Source: Salinimicrobium soli
GTDB lineage: Bacteria > Bacteroidota > Bacteroidia > Flavobacteriales > Flavobacteriaceae
DNA length: 64,000 nt
Reading direction: 5' to 3'
Assembly (NCBI RefSeq): GCF_048323655.1
Contig: NZ_JBLUWW010000001.1
Location: 558,001-622,000, forward strand
The notes under the pieces were generated by a model, which did no database searches, had not been told where the DNA came from, and saw only the letters and a program-made list of their open reading frames with translations. The first letter of the stretch is position 1. Each line of letters starts with the position of its first letter. Shown here in pieces: positions 16,993 to 25,870 of this stretch. Both the position numbers and the translations under genes were made by a program.

Positions 16993-17706
16993 TTAAACCG
17001 TAAGAATTTCTTCTTCTGAAAGCAGGGGCTCCTGGCGTAGTCTTAGTACTACCTGGGCAATGGCAATAACATCTTTTTCACAGTAGGTCACTATTCGGTC
17101 AAGGTCCTGGTGCTTATAAAAGACATTGCACACCTCACTTCCGTCAATATCATCTTTAGGCGATGGGATGTTGAGCACATTGCATAGCAACTTTAAAGAG
17201 GTGTAATGCTTGTAATCTCCAAATTTCCACAACTCCAGGGTATCGAGGTGAGGAACTTCCCAGGGTTTTTTTCCGAAGAGGTCGAGTTTGTTGGGCAATT
17301 CCATGTTGTGGATCAGCATTCGTCGTGCGATGTACGGAAAATCAAATTCCTTCCCGTTGTGGGCGCAAAGCAGGTGTTGAGGTCTGCTGAAATGATCCTC
17401 CAGCAGGTTTTTGAAATCTCCCAATAACTTTTTCTCTTCCCCATGTAAAGTGGTAATTCTAAAGGTTCTTTTTTCCCCCTGGAATGCAAAATAACCGACA
17501 GAGATACAGATGATCTTCCCAAATTCTGCCCATATTCCGGCTCTTTCATAGAATTCTTCGGGAGAAAATTCTTCTTTTCGCTGGTATTGCGTCTTCAGCT
17601 CCCAGAGTTTCTTCTTTTCTTCTGAAAGTTCTTCAAAAGTGGCATTTTCAGGAACAGTTTCAATGTCGAGAAAAAGCAGGTTCTTTAAAGCGATTTTTTT
17701 GATCAT
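16993..17706 (-). CDS. DEDD-family 3'-5' exonuclease, PolB-exonuclease-like
   Basis: The 237-residue protein has the RNase-H-like exonuclease motifs: ExoI FLDIETVPE (Asp14, Glu16), ExoII HNGKEFDFPYIARR, and ExoIII YCEKDVIAIAQV. The layout matches predicted exonucleases related to family B polymerase proofreading domains (PF10108 type). It carries no polymerase domain. The role is probably DNA repair or nucleic-acid turnover. It overlaps the upstream serine hydrolase gene by 4 bases and ends an operon with CNNM, Ogt and that hydrolase. Confidence 0.85.
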   Translation of the reverse strand: MIKKIALKNLLFLDIETVPENATFEELSEEKKKLWELKTQYQRKEEFSPEEFYERAGIWAEFGKIICISVGYFAFQGEKRTFRITTLHGEEKKLLGDFKNLLEDHFSRPQHLLCAHNGKEFDFPYIARRMLIHNMELPNKLDLFGKKPWEVPHLDTLELWKFGDYKHYTSLKLLCNVLNIPSPKDDIDGSEVCNVFYKHQDLDRIVTYCEKDVIAIAQVVLRLRQEPLLSEEEILTV

Positions 17707-18848
17707 AACGGGTTTCCTAACATGTTGTATACTTCATCCAGATAAGTGTAGAAATCATTGGAATGCTGTTGGTCATCAGGCCTTTTTCCCCGGTCTTTGC
17801 CAAGGCGTACAATGATAAGATCATCTTCGGGAATAACGATCACGTACTGTCCCAGAATTCCGCGGAGGTAGAAGATGTCTTTGCCTTTATAATCCTCGAG
17901 CCACAATCCGTAGCCGTAGTCGGGATAATCTTCAAAGCGCGGATGAATGGAAGTAGCTACAAACGAAGAATCAAGCAATTGCTGTCCTTTCCAGTTTCCG
18001 AAGTCTTTATAGAGCTTCCCGAATTTCGCAAAATCCCGCGCATTGGAGGCGATGCAACAATACGCTTTCTCCATGCCATTTTCAGGATTGTCTATTTGCC
18101 ACAAGGCGTCTTTGTGCATCCCGAGAGGTTTCCAGAAGCTCTCGCTCAGGTATTGAGAAAGGGTCTTTCCGGTGGCTTTTGCGATAACCATTCCCAATAG
18201 TTCGGTATTTCCACTCAGGTAATTAAATTCCTGTCCCGGTTCTTCCACCACTTTTAAAGAGAGGATCTGTTCCTCAATATTATCTCCAAAATAAGCTCTG
18301 GCAGTCATGGAGAATGGGTTGTAGTAATTCTCTTCCCAGTTAAGGCCGGAAGACATCGAAGCAAGGTCGCCCACCGTTAGACGGGAATCGAACTGCGGAA
18401 AGAAATCTGAAACCGGCTGGTCCAGCCCTGATATCTTTCCTTCAGCGATGGCTTTGCCAAGTAAGGCGGCCACAATACTTTTGGCCATTGAAAAGGAGTT
18501 GGTACGGGAGTCTTTATCATAACCCTCTGCATAATTTTCATACCAAATGCTGTCATTCTTAATGATGAGAAAGGCCACCGTTCCCAGCTCTTTATTGGTC
18601 TGTTGCAAGCGTTCAGTGGCGCTGACCGAATTGTAACCATGGTGCAGCGGCCATTCCTGTGGCTCGCCCGCTTCGATCTCCCGGTTTGGGAATTCCGTAT
18701 AATCCTCAATGTAGGCCGTAGTGTGACCACTTAGATACGTGGTGCTGATTCCTTTTAAAATGTATTCATAATCGAATACGTACAGCAGTAAAACTGCAGC
18801 GACGAGAAAAAGGAGGATGCCAAAAAAGGTGTTTTTGAATCTTTTCAT
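17703..18848 (-). CDS. Serine hydrolase, class C beta-lactamase family
   Basis: From the ATG at 18848 (381 residues) the protein begins with MKRFKNTFFG and a membrane anchor or signal (LLFLVAAVLLLYVF). The catalytic SxxK is SMAKS in NSFSMAKSIVAALLG, and a Tyr motif is FNYLSGNTELLG. Family members are D-aminopeptidases, esterases or PBP-like enzymes; the substrate cannot be read. The open frame continues 34 codons upstream, but that part overlaps ogt out of frame and is rejected. Confidence 0.88.
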   Translation of the reverse strand: MKRFKNTFFGILLFLVAAVLLLYVFDYEYILKGISTTYLSGHTTAYIEDYTEFPNREIEAGEPQEWPLHHGYNSVSATERLQQTNKELGTVAFLIIKNDSIWYENYAEGYDKDSRTNSFSMAKSIVAALLGKAIAEGKISGLDQPVSDFFPQFDSRLTVGDLASMSSGLNWEENYYNPFSMTARAYFGDNIEEQILSLKVVEEPGQEFNYLSGNTELLGMVIAKATGKTLSQYLSESFWKPLGMHKDALWQIDNPENGMEKAYCCIASNARDFAKFGKLYKDFGNWKGQQLLDSSFVATSIHPRFEDYPDYGYGLWLEDYKGKDIFYLRGILGQYVIVIPEDDLIIVRLGKDRGKRPDDQQHSNDFYTYLDEVYNMLGNPL

Positions 18849-18849
18849 T

Positions 18850-19320
18850 TTAGAACAAACTTTGTTGAGTGGAAGGATTCTCGTGGTCCAGCAGCCATTT
18901 TTTTCGCCACAGTCCGCCGGCGTATCCGGTAAGTGAACCATCGCTGCCAATGACCCGGTGACAGGGCACCAGGATCCATAAAGGATTTTTCCCGTTGGCC
19001 GAAGCTATGGCGCGTATAGCCTTTGGGTCGCCGTATTGTTTTGCCAGGTCCATGTAGGAGCAGGTGCTGCCAAAGGGGATCTCCAGTAGGAGTTCCCATA
19101 CTCTCTTCTGAAAGTCTGTACCCTGAGGGTTCAGTGGCAGATCAAATTCTTTTCGGGTTCCCTCGAAATATTCGCGCAGTTGGACTACAGCATGGCGAAG
19201 AATTTCCGGGTTTATTTCTCCGGGATTTTCTTCGGAAAGGGACAGGCTAATTAGGCCTTTTTCGTCCCCTTCCAGAATAGCAGTTCCCAGGGGAGTATCT
19301 ATTACGGCTCTACTCGTCAT
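18850..19320 (-). CDS. ogt: Methylated-DNA--protein-cysteine methyltransferase
   Basis: The 156-residue DNA repair protein removes methyl groups from O6-methylguanine onto its own cysteine. The active site is ILVPCHRVIGSDG with Cys120, and the helix-turn-helix precedes it (GTDFQKRVWELLLEIPFG). The N-terminal part is short, as in Ogt/AGT without an Ada domain. The start ATG overlaps the end of the CNNM gene by 11 bases; a longer frame start inside that gene is rejected. It ends one base before the serine hydrolase start. Confidence 0.95.
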   Translation of the reverse strand: MTSRAVIDTPLGTAILEGDEKGLISLSLSEENPGEINPEILRHAVVQLREYFEGTRKEFDLPLNPQGTDFQKRVWELLLEIPFGSTCSYMDLAKQYGDPKAIRAIASANGKNPLWILVPCHRVIGSDGSLTGYAGGLWRKKWLLDHENPSTQQSLF

Positions 19321-20389
19321 TCTTTGTTTTCCTGCCTTTAAAAATACCCAATTTTTGGGCACGTCTTTCCCAATTTTTTCGGGCCAACACCTGCATGTCT
19401 TCAATACTGTCACTTTCGTCCATGATCTCCAGTCCCAACAAAGTTTCTATGATATCTTCCATGGTCACCAGTCCAACGGTATTCCCGTATTGGTCGACTA
19501 CCATTGCCAGGTGGGTGCGCTGCTGAATGAACTTATCAAAAAGCTCGGGAATGGGAGTGTCTTCAGAGGTTAGCGGAATTTCCCTTTTTAGAACACTCAG
19601 AGGTTGAGTTCCTTTCTCATCGATCATTTGTTCCAGCACCTCATCTTTCAGAATAAACCCGGTGATATTGCTGGGCCGTTGATTGTAAACCGGAATTCGT
19701 GAAAACTTGAGGTTCTTATGCTGTTTGTGGAAACTTTCAATAGAGGTCTTTTCATCTTCGGTCACGGCAACCGAAAATGGGGTCATCACATCTTTGGCCA
19801 ACACATTATTGAACACCAGCATATTTTTGATGACTGTTGTCTCCTTTCCCTCAAAGACTCCTTCTTCCTCAGCCACATCCGTGATCGCCATAAATTCTTC
19901 CCGGCTCATGGTGCTAACATGGGCACTTTTGCCAATTAATTTGGTGGTGAGCATCATCAGCCATAAGATTCCGGTATACTTCAGCGGAAACACAAAGATC
20001 TTCAGAGTAGTGGCAGTAAATCTTCCCAGGGATTTCCAATAGGTGGCCCCAATGGTCTTTGGGATTATTTCTGAAATGATAAGGATGGCCAGGGTCATTA
20101 ATGTTGAAACTATACCCACAATATTACCTCCGTCTCCAAAGACCCTTTCTGCCTGCACCCCCACCAGAATTGCACCTACGGTATGAGCAACTGTATTGAT
20201 GGTGAGAATGGCGATCAAAGGCCTGTCGACATCCTGTTTGAAATGAGCCAGCGTGTGCGCATAATGTTTTCCCTGTCGGGATTTCATCCGAATGTAGGAC
20301 GGGGTAATGCTCAAAAATGCGGCTTCCAGGATGGAGCACATAAATGAAAAAAAGATAGAAATGAAGGCATATAAGATCAGTAATCCCAT
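19310..20389 (-). CDS. CNNM/CorC-type transporter-associated protein with CBS domains
   Basis: The 359-residue inner-membrane protein has an N-terminal DUF21/CNNM domain with about four hydrophobic segments in residues 1-150 (LLILYAFISIFFSF, GNIVGIVSTLMTLAILIISE, KIFVFPLKYTGILWLMML) and a CBS pair at about 195-330 (DVMTPFSVAV, FSRIPVYN, HLAMVVDQYGNTVGLVTMED). The family is linked to magnesium or cobalt efflux. The C-terminal CorC_HlyC domain seems absent, so this is a short version. It is the first gene of the four-gene minus-strand operon. Confidence 0.88.
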   Translation of the reverse strand: MGLLILYAFISIFFSFMCSILEAAFLSITPSYIRMKSRQGKHYAHTLAHFKQDVDRPLIAILTINTVAHTVGAILVGVQAERVFGDGGNIVGIVSTLMTLAILIISEIIPKTIGATYWKSLGRFTATTLKIFVFPLKYTGILWLMMLTTKLIGKSAHVSTMSREEFMAITDVAEEEGVFEGKETTVIKNMLVFNNVLAKDVMTPFSVAVTEDEKTSIESFHKQHKNLKFSRIPVYNQRPSNITGFILKDEVLEQMIDEKGTQPLSVLKREIPLTSEDTPIPELFDKFIQQRTHLAMVVDQYGNTVGLVTMEDIIETLLGLEIMDESDSIEDMQVLARKNWERRAQKLGIFKGRKTKNDE

Positions 20390-20524
20390 TCAGTGAGGTT
20401 CTTTTAAGAAACTCAATTTACTAATTCTACTTCGGAAAAAATACTGCGGGATCGAAAATTGGGAAAGAACCCTGTTGATTTGCTATCTTGGACCTGATAT
20501 ATTCTTTAAACCTAAACTCCTAAA

Positions 20525-22702
20525 ATGAATAACACCCTGTTAACCCTACTTTTCATTAATCTCTGCGGAATAACCATGCTCGCTCAAAACGAGGTTAAAG
20601 AACAAATAACGGCCGAAGATTATGAGCATGCCGTGAAATTTCTCAGGTTTAATGCAAATCCACTCGTGAAGCGGGAAAATGTAAGACCGAATTGGCTCAA
20701 TGACGGCCGTTTCTGGTATGGGATCTCAACACCCGAAGGAACCGAATATGTCGTTGTAGATCCAAAAACCGGGAAAAAAGTAATTGCTGCTTCCGAAGAA
20801 GAACTCTTTAAAAAAGCAAAGATATCAGCTGATAAGACTCCTGAAGTCGCAAGAAATGAAAAGCTTTCTCCCGACAAAAAGAAGGTAGCATTCATTCGCA
20901 ATTGGAATTTATGGATACGAAACCTGGAAACAGGCGAGGAAACGCAACTTACTAAAGACGGGATAGAGAACTACGGTTATGCTACCGATAATGCCGGCTG
21001 GCGTAAAAGTGACCGCCCAATTTTGTTGTGGTCACCAGATTCTAAAAAGATCGCCACCTTTAAGCAGGACCAGCGGCATGTGAGCGATATGTACCTGGTC
21101 GAGACCAAGGTGGGAGAACCTAATTTGCAAAGCTGGAAGTATCCCATTCCTGGAGATGAAAAAGTGATACAAATAGAGCGGGTTATCATTGATCTGGAGG
21201 ATCAAGAGATTGTCAAACTGGATGTTCCGGCAGATCCCCGTCGCGGCACACTTTGCGATGATATCTCGTGTTCGGGAGATTTTGATGATAACTACTGGAA
21301 TGAAGACGCTACGAAATTGGCTTTTGTTTCAACGTCCCGCGATCACAAGGAGGCAAAGCTCAGAATTGCCGATGCAGAGACCGGAGAGGTGAGAGAAGTT
21401 CTGGAAGAGATCGTGCCAACGCAATATGAATCAGGACAGGGCAGCATTAACTGGAAGTATTTGCCCAAGAGCGATGAGATCATCTGGTATTCAGAAAGGG
21501 ATAATTGGGGGCATCTTTATTTGTATGACCTCAAGACAGGAAACCTAAAAAATCAGATCACAAAAGGCGATTTTGTAGTTACTCAACTCCTAAGAGTAGA
21601 TGAAAAGAACAACCGGGTTCTTTACTTTGAGGCTCAGGGACGGGAAGAAGGGCAGGATCCCTATTTCTCAAACCTGTACAGAATTGATTTTAGCGGAAAA
21701 AACCTTAAACTTTTAACTCCCGAAAATGCCAATCACAAGGTATATTTTCCGCCAAAGGGAGATTATTTTATTGACAATTATTCAACTCCCACTACACCTC
21801 CGGTTTCAGTGCTGCGCAACAACAAAGGAAAATTAATTGCTACTTTGGAAAAAGCGGACATTTCTAAACTTGAGGGAATGGGCTGGAAAGCTCCAGAGCC
21901 GGTCACTGTAAAGTCGGCTAATGGCCGTTGGGATCTTTACGGACTGGTGTTCACACCTACTGATCTTGATGAGTCGAAAAAATATCCGGTGGTGAATTAT
22001 GTATATCCTGGTCCGCAGGGCGGGGGATTGGGTCCCCGTTCTTTTTACGCTGCCCGGTCAGATCACCAGGCTCTGGCTGAACTTGGTTTTATCGTAGTGG
22101 TCATTGACGGCACCTGTAATCCGGGAAGGTCGAAAGCTTTTCACGATGCCTGCTACGGAAATATCTCCGGAAATACTTTGGAAGATCAAATAGCTGGAAT
22201 GAAACAACTGGCAAAAGAGCGTCCTTATATGGACCTCGAAAAAGTTGGGATCTGGGGTCATTCCGGAGGTGGATTTGCGGCTGCCGCAGCCATGTTCCGT
22301 TATCCGGAATTCTACAAAGTTGGGATTGCAGAATCCGGAAACCATGACAACCGGAACTATGAAGATGATTGGGGAGAACGGTACATCGGACTTTTAACAC
22401 CTACAGCAGACGGTGATAATTACGTGCAACAGGCTAATCAGAACTATGCCGAAAACCTGCAGGGAAAATTGCTCCTGGCCCACGGTGGACTTGATGATAA
22501 TGTGCCTCCATACAACACTTACCTGGTTGTGGATGCTTTAATTGATGCCAACAAAGACTTTGACCTGATCATTTTCCCAAATGCACGACATGGGTATGGG
22601 AAAGACAGCTATTATATGATGCGCCGTCGCTGGGATTATTTCGTGGAACATTTAAAAGGAGCTACTCCTCCGGAGAATTTTGAAATAGAACCGGGCTGGT
22701 AA
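20525..22702 (+). CDS. S9 family peptidase, dipeptidyl peptidase IV-like
   Basis: The 725-residue protein has a signal peptide (LLTLLFINLCGITMLAQ), an N-terminal beta-propeller (about 60-460), and a C-terminal alpha/beta hydrolase. The catalytic Ser580 is in WGHSGGGFAAAAA, the Asp in HGGLDDNVPP, and the His in ARHGYG. Such periplasmic enzymes release dipeptides (often X-Pro) from oligopeptides and serve protein use in marine flavobacteria. It is monocistronic. Its 3' end runs into a cluster of palindromic repeats that may act as its terminator. Confidence 0.93.
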   Translation: MNNTLLTLLFINLCGITMLAQNEVKEQITAEDYEHAVKFLRFNANPLVKRENVRPNWLNDGRFWYGISTPEGTEYVVVDPKTGKKVIAASEEELFKKAKISADKTPEVARNEKLSPDKKKVAFIRNWNLWIRNLETGEETQLTKDGIENYGYATDNAGWRKSDRPILLWSPDSKKIATFKQDQRHVSDMYLVETKVGEPNLQSWKYPIPGDEKVIQIERVIIDLEDQEIVKLDVPADPRRGTLCDDISCSGDFDDNYWNEDATKLAFVSTSRDHKEAKLRIADAETGEVREVLEEIVPTQYESGQGSINWKYLPKSDEIIWYSERDNWGHLYLYDLKTGNLKNQITKGDFVVTQLLRVDEKNNRVLYFEAQGREEGQDPYFSNLYRIDFSGKNLKLLTPENANHKVYFPPKGDYFIDNYSTPTTPPVSVLRNNKGKLIATLEKADISKLEGMGWKAPEPVTVKSANGRWDLYGLVFTPTDLDESKKYPVVNYVYPGPQGGGLGPRSFYAARSDHQALAELGFIVVVIDGTCNPGRSKAFHDACYGNISGNTLEDQIAGMKQLAKERPYMDLEKVGIWGHSGGGFAAAAAMFRYPEFYKVGIAESGNHDNRNYEDDWGERYIGLLTPTADGDNYVQQANQNYAENLQGKLLLAHGGLDDNVPPYNTYLVVDALIDANKDFDLIIFPNARHGYGKDSYYMMRRRWDYFVEHLKGATPPENFEIEPGW

Positions 22703-22709
22703 AAAATTG

Positions 22710-22740
22710 GACCTGCGAGGTTTTCAAAACCTCGTAGGTC
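22710..22740. repeat. Palindromic repeat copy 1 (terminator-like)
   Basis: GACCTGCGAGGTTTT and AAAACCTCGTAGGTC are 15-base arms around a single base, with one G-U pair when read on the plus strand. It follows the S9 peptidase stop by 7 bases and could terminate it. Shares the core ACCTRCRAGGTT with copies at 16435, 22787 and 22840. Confidence 0.8.
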
Positions 22741-22786
22741 TCTATTTTAAGGGAGGATAATACAACGAAAACTGAGGGAAAAGTAT

Positions 22787-22817
22787 ACCTACGAGGTTAA
22801 AAAGAAACCTCGCAGGT
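22787..22817. repeat. Palindromic repeat copy 2
   Basis: ACCTACGAGGTT and AACCTCGCAGGT around a 7-base loop. The single imperfect position is an A-C mismatch on plus but a G-U pair on minus, so the fold fits a minus-strand transcript from the methyltransferase side. Confidence 0.75.
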
Positions 22818-22839
22818 TTAATAAGTCGGACATAACTTA

Positions 22840-22871
22840 AACCTACAGGGTTAAAACAAACCTTGCAGGTT
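22840..22871. repeat. Palindromic repeat copy 3
   Basis: AACCTACAGGGTT and AACCTTGCAGGTT with a short loop, two imperfect positions. It touches the 3' end of the methyltransferase gene on the minus strand (stop at 22873) and could serve as its terminator stem. Confidence 0.75.
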
Positions 22872-22872
22872 C

Positions 22873-23667
22873 TTATTTTTTCGTCTTCTTTTTCGCCTCT
22901 TCTTTCCAATCTTTCCCAACAGCCGAGAGATATTCTGAATAATTCCAGGTGTCAAGGCTGGAGTAGAGAGTTTTGTCTTTTTCAGCAATATAGGTTTCAT
23001 CTTCGGGCATTGCGGTAACCTTAAATCCGCAGCTGCGAAGCAGGGAAATAATACCTTGATGATTTGGAGCCCACCAGTTCGTGGGATCGCCCGCAAGTTT
23101 ATTCTCGATAAATGCCATTTTTGGCCAGCTATCATTTTTCATGATCTCCCGGCGGTGGAATTCCACATCTTCCGGAATTTCCATCTCCTCCTTCCCCGGA
23201 AGAGAAAGCGTTTGAAAGACCATCATTTTTTTCACTTTTTGAGTGAGTATGTCCATTGCCAGCATGGGATACCGCAGGTGGTAAAACACTCCCATGAACC
23301 AGACAAGATCAAATTGTTCTTCGGTATGTGCTAGATCATACACCTGCATCTGCCTGAACTGTATCTTGTCATCCAGCCCGAATTGGGCCGCCGTCCATCG
23401 CGCCTGTTTTAGGTAATGCTCGTCCAGGTCTATTCCCAACACATCTGCACCTCTTTTTGCCAGCTCAATGGAATAGAATCCGGCATTACAACCTATGTCC
23501 AGCACCTTCCAGCCGGTTAAGTCTTCTGGAATAGAGGTTTTGATGTTCTTCCACTTAAATGCCGGGAAATCGCCTAAAAAGTGGTCCGGGGCAGTATGAG
23601 TACCGTCCGGCAGGTGAATATTGTGAAACCAGGGAGCCAGTTCTTTTACTTCTGCTTCTGTAGACAT
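22873..23667 (-). CDS. SAM-dependent methyltransferase (CmoB-like; resembles TIGR04290)
   Basis: The 264-residue cytosolic class I methyltransferase has motif I VLDIGCNAGFYSIELAKRG (about 52-70), the acidic loop VLGIDLDEHY, and WFMGVFYHLRYP after strand 4. The N-terminal LAPWFHNIHLPDGTHTAPDH resembles a family found beside glycosyltransferases in several phyla (annotated TIGR04290, as far as I recall). It is related to tRNA uridine carboxymethyltransferase CmoB in fold, but the context argues for a sugar or glycoside acceptor. It is the last gene of the ten-gene operon. Confidence 0.83.
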   Translation of the reverse strand: MSTEAEVKELAPWFHNIHLPDGTHTAPDHFLGDFPAFKWKNIKTSIPEDLTGWKVLDIGCNAGFYSIELAKRGADVLGIDLDEHYLKQARWTAAQFGLDDKIQFRQMQVYDLAHTEEQFDLVWFMGVFYHLRYPMLAMDILTQKVKKMMVFQTLSLPGKEEMEIPEDVEFHRREIMKNDSWPKMAFIENKLAGDPTNWWAPNHQGIISLLRSCGFKVTAMPEDETYIAEKDKTLYSSLDTWNYSEYLSAVGKDWKEEAKKKTKK

Positions 23668-23677
23668 AGATCAAATA

Positions 23678-24754
23678 TTAAACGTTCTCAGAAAGCTGGA
23701 ATGCTTCCTGTACATAGCTTTCAAGTTCTTTTGCACGTGCCCTTGCAGTATGGGACTTCAACACTTTTTGTCGTGCCCTTTCCCCAATTCTTTTACGCTG
23801 CTCTTCTGAAATGCTCATAAAATAATCCTGTACGTCTCCGGACGAAGTGGCGATCAGGATCTCCGTGTGCAGTTCAAAAATGCTGTCGATCCCTTCCCAG
23901 TAATCAGAAATGATAGGAACACCACAAGCGGCAGCTTCAAAAAGCCGCACGCTGGGAGAATATCCTGCCTTGATCATATCTTCCCGAGTCACGTTGAGGG
24001 TATATTTTTGGGAATTGTAAAAGCTGCGATGTTCAGCAGGAGGAAGGTGTTCAATCCTCTGAACATTGGGCGCCCAGGGAAAATCTTCCGGATATTGCGG
24101 CCCGGCCACCACGAATTTTTCCTCCGGGAACTCGGCTGCAGGTTTGTTCAGCAGCTCCTGCACGGTTGGTTGGCGGTCTGTACTGTATGTTCCCAAATAG
24201 CCCATTTGCCATTTCACCGGTTTATCTTCCGGAAAATAGAGATCGGGATCCACAGAGCAATAGAGAGCTTTGGCTCGCGGAGAACCGTAATGCTCCTCGA
24301 GATATTTCAGAATTGGACCTCCCGAAAATGACAGATACAGGTCGTATTTTTTGATCAGGTCAGGGTGGAGGTATTCGTAATCCTTCCGCTTAAGTTTGGC
24401 GAGGGTTACCGGCGTATCAATATCGTAGAATGCCGTTACCCCATTGGCAGTTTCGATCGCCCAGTTCCCGACTTCTACGCCTTGCTGTACATACGAACCG
24501 ACGATCACTACATCAGCTTCTGAAACCTCTTTTTTATAATCGGTTTTTAGCTCTTCATTTGTTTTGTACAACCCGAGGCGGCAACAATTGGGATCCGGCA
24601 TATCCCGGTGACCCGAATACCACGGCACATCTTTTTCCAGGAAAAGGATGTCATGACCTAATGCCTTTAATTCTTTGATAAGCGCTCGATAGGTGGTAGC
24701 GTGGCCGTTGCCCCAGGAAGAGGTGATCGAGAGGCCGATGATTACAAATTTCAT
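23678..24754 (-). CDS. CgeB-like glycosyltransferase (copy A)
   Basis: The 358-residue protein has two Rossmann-like halves as in GT-B glycosyltransferases. The N-terminal half begins FVIIGLSITSSWGNGHATTY and includes HRDMPDPNCC; the C-terminal half has the donor-site pattern YSPSVRLFEAAACGVPIISD and WEGIDSIFE, as in spore-protein CgeB and DUF3880-type proteins. There is no signal or membrane segment. It is similar in plan to the next two genes upstream, which suggests tandem duplication. The sugar donor is unknown. Confidence 0.83.
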   Translation of the reverse strand: MKFVIIGLSITSSWGNGHATTYRALIKELKALGHDILFLEKDVPWYSGHRDMPDPNCCRLGLYKTNEELKTDYKKEVSEADVVIVGSYVQQGVEVGNWAIETANGVTAFYDIDTPVTLAKLKRKDYEYLHPDLIKKYDLYLSFSGGPILKYLEEHYGSPRAKALYCSVDPDLYFPEDKPVKWQMGYLGTYSTDRQPTVQELLNKPAAEFPEEKFVVAGPQYPEDFPWAPNVQRIEHLPPAEHRSFYNSQKYTLNVTREDMIKAGYSPSVRLFEAAACGVPIISDYWEGIDSIFELHTEILIATSSGDVQDYFMSISEEQRKRIGERARQKVLKSHTARARAKELESYVQEAFQLSENV

Positions 24755-24757
24755 ATT

Positions 24758-25870
24758 CTATTGTTTTTGTTCGACGGTTGCATTTTCATCCTGCAGTTTT
24801 GCGGAAATTACCTTTTCCAGCAGTTCAGCGCGATGTTCGTAGGTATGTTCAGCCAGCACTTTTTTATAGGCTGCTTTGCCAATTGCTTTGGCTTTTTGAG
24901 AAGTTAACCCAGCTAAGATGTCTGTCACTTCCTGTCCGGATTTCGCCACCAGGATCTCCTTTCCGGGTTCGAAAAAGCTCTCTATGCCTTTCCAGTAATC
25001 GGTAATGATACAGGCTCCTGCACCGGCTGCTTCAAAAACGCGGGTTGCGGGTGAAAATCCGTACTTCGCCATACTGTCGCGGCTTATGTTCAGTACTGCT
25101 TTTGGGGTGCAGTTAAAGGCGTTGTGATCTTTAGTATAGACGTGGCCAACATAGCTGATGTTTTTGGGAATGTCTTTATCACCCCAGCCGCTTCCGCCGA
25201 GGATGAATTTCTCCTTCGGAAGATTTTTAGCCGGTTCAATGAAAAATTCTTCCACTCTCGTTTCCCTGTCGGGCAACCTGTTCCCTAAAAATGCCAGGGA
25301 GGCTTCAAACCTTTCCTCAGGTTCTACAGGATAATGAGTTTCGGTATCCAGGGCATTGTAAATAGGAATGCACCTTTTCGCGCCGTTCCTTTCATAGGCA
25401 TCTATTACCGGTTGCCCGCCCCCATAGGTGAGCACGAAATCGTATTTTGGGATAAGCTCGTTGAAAGGATCTGCAGGATCCGATTCAATGCGATCAAGGG
25501 TTGCCGGTGCATCCACGTCCCAAAAAATGATGAGGTTATCATCCTTTTTCAGCTGGGTCACCTCATACTCCAAAAACTCATCAAAGGCACCCACCCCACT
25601 TGCTTTAATGATGACATCCGCTTCCGAAGCTTTCCGCAGAAGGGCCTCCAGCGTCACTTTATCTTCGGGATACACGATGACCTTGCACCAATCAGGATCT
25701 TCAATGTCCCGGTGCTTCTGCCGCTCATAAATATCAGGTTCGTAAAATGTCACTTCATGTCCCATTTTATGCAGGGCCTTCACAATTCCGCGGTAATAAG
25801 TGGCGGCACCGTTCCAATATGCTGACACGATACTGGATCCAAAAAAGGCAATTTTGAGCTTATTTTTCAT
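24758..25870 (-). CDS. CgeB-like glycosyltransferase (copy B)
   Basis: The 370-residue GT-B protein starts IAFFGSSIVSAYWNGAATYY. It shares with copy A the HRDIEDPDWC segment and the donor-site block FSPATRVFEAAGAGACIITD followed by WKGIESFFEPGKEILVA. The resemblance is closer to copy A than to copy C. It is cytosolic. Its ATG overlaps the stop of copy C by 4 bases and its stop is 3 bases before copy A starts, so translation is coupled. Confidence 0.83.
   Translation of the reverse strand: MKNKLKIAFFGSSIVSAYWNGAATYYRGIVKALHKMGHEVTFYEPDIYERQKHRDIEDPDWCKVIVYPEDKVTLEALLRKASEADVIIKASGVGAFDEFLEYEVTQLKKDDNLIIFWDVDAPATLDRIESDPADPFNELIPKYDFVLTYGGGQPVIDAYERNGAKRCIPIYNALDTETHYPVEPEERFEASLAFLGNRLPDRETRVEEFFIEPAKNLPKEKFILGGSGWGDKDIPKNISYVGHVYTKDHNAFNCTPKAVLNISRDSMAKYGFSPATRVFEAAGAGACIITDYWKGIESFFEPGKEILVAKSGQEVTDILAGLTSQKAKAIGKAAYKKVLAEHTYEHRAELLEKVISAKLQDENATVEQKQ

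Noticed and set aside
22710..22871. Three evenly placed palindromes considered as a CRISPR array
   Set aside because: The units are themselves palindromic, differ from each other, have unequal spacers, and no cas gene lies near.
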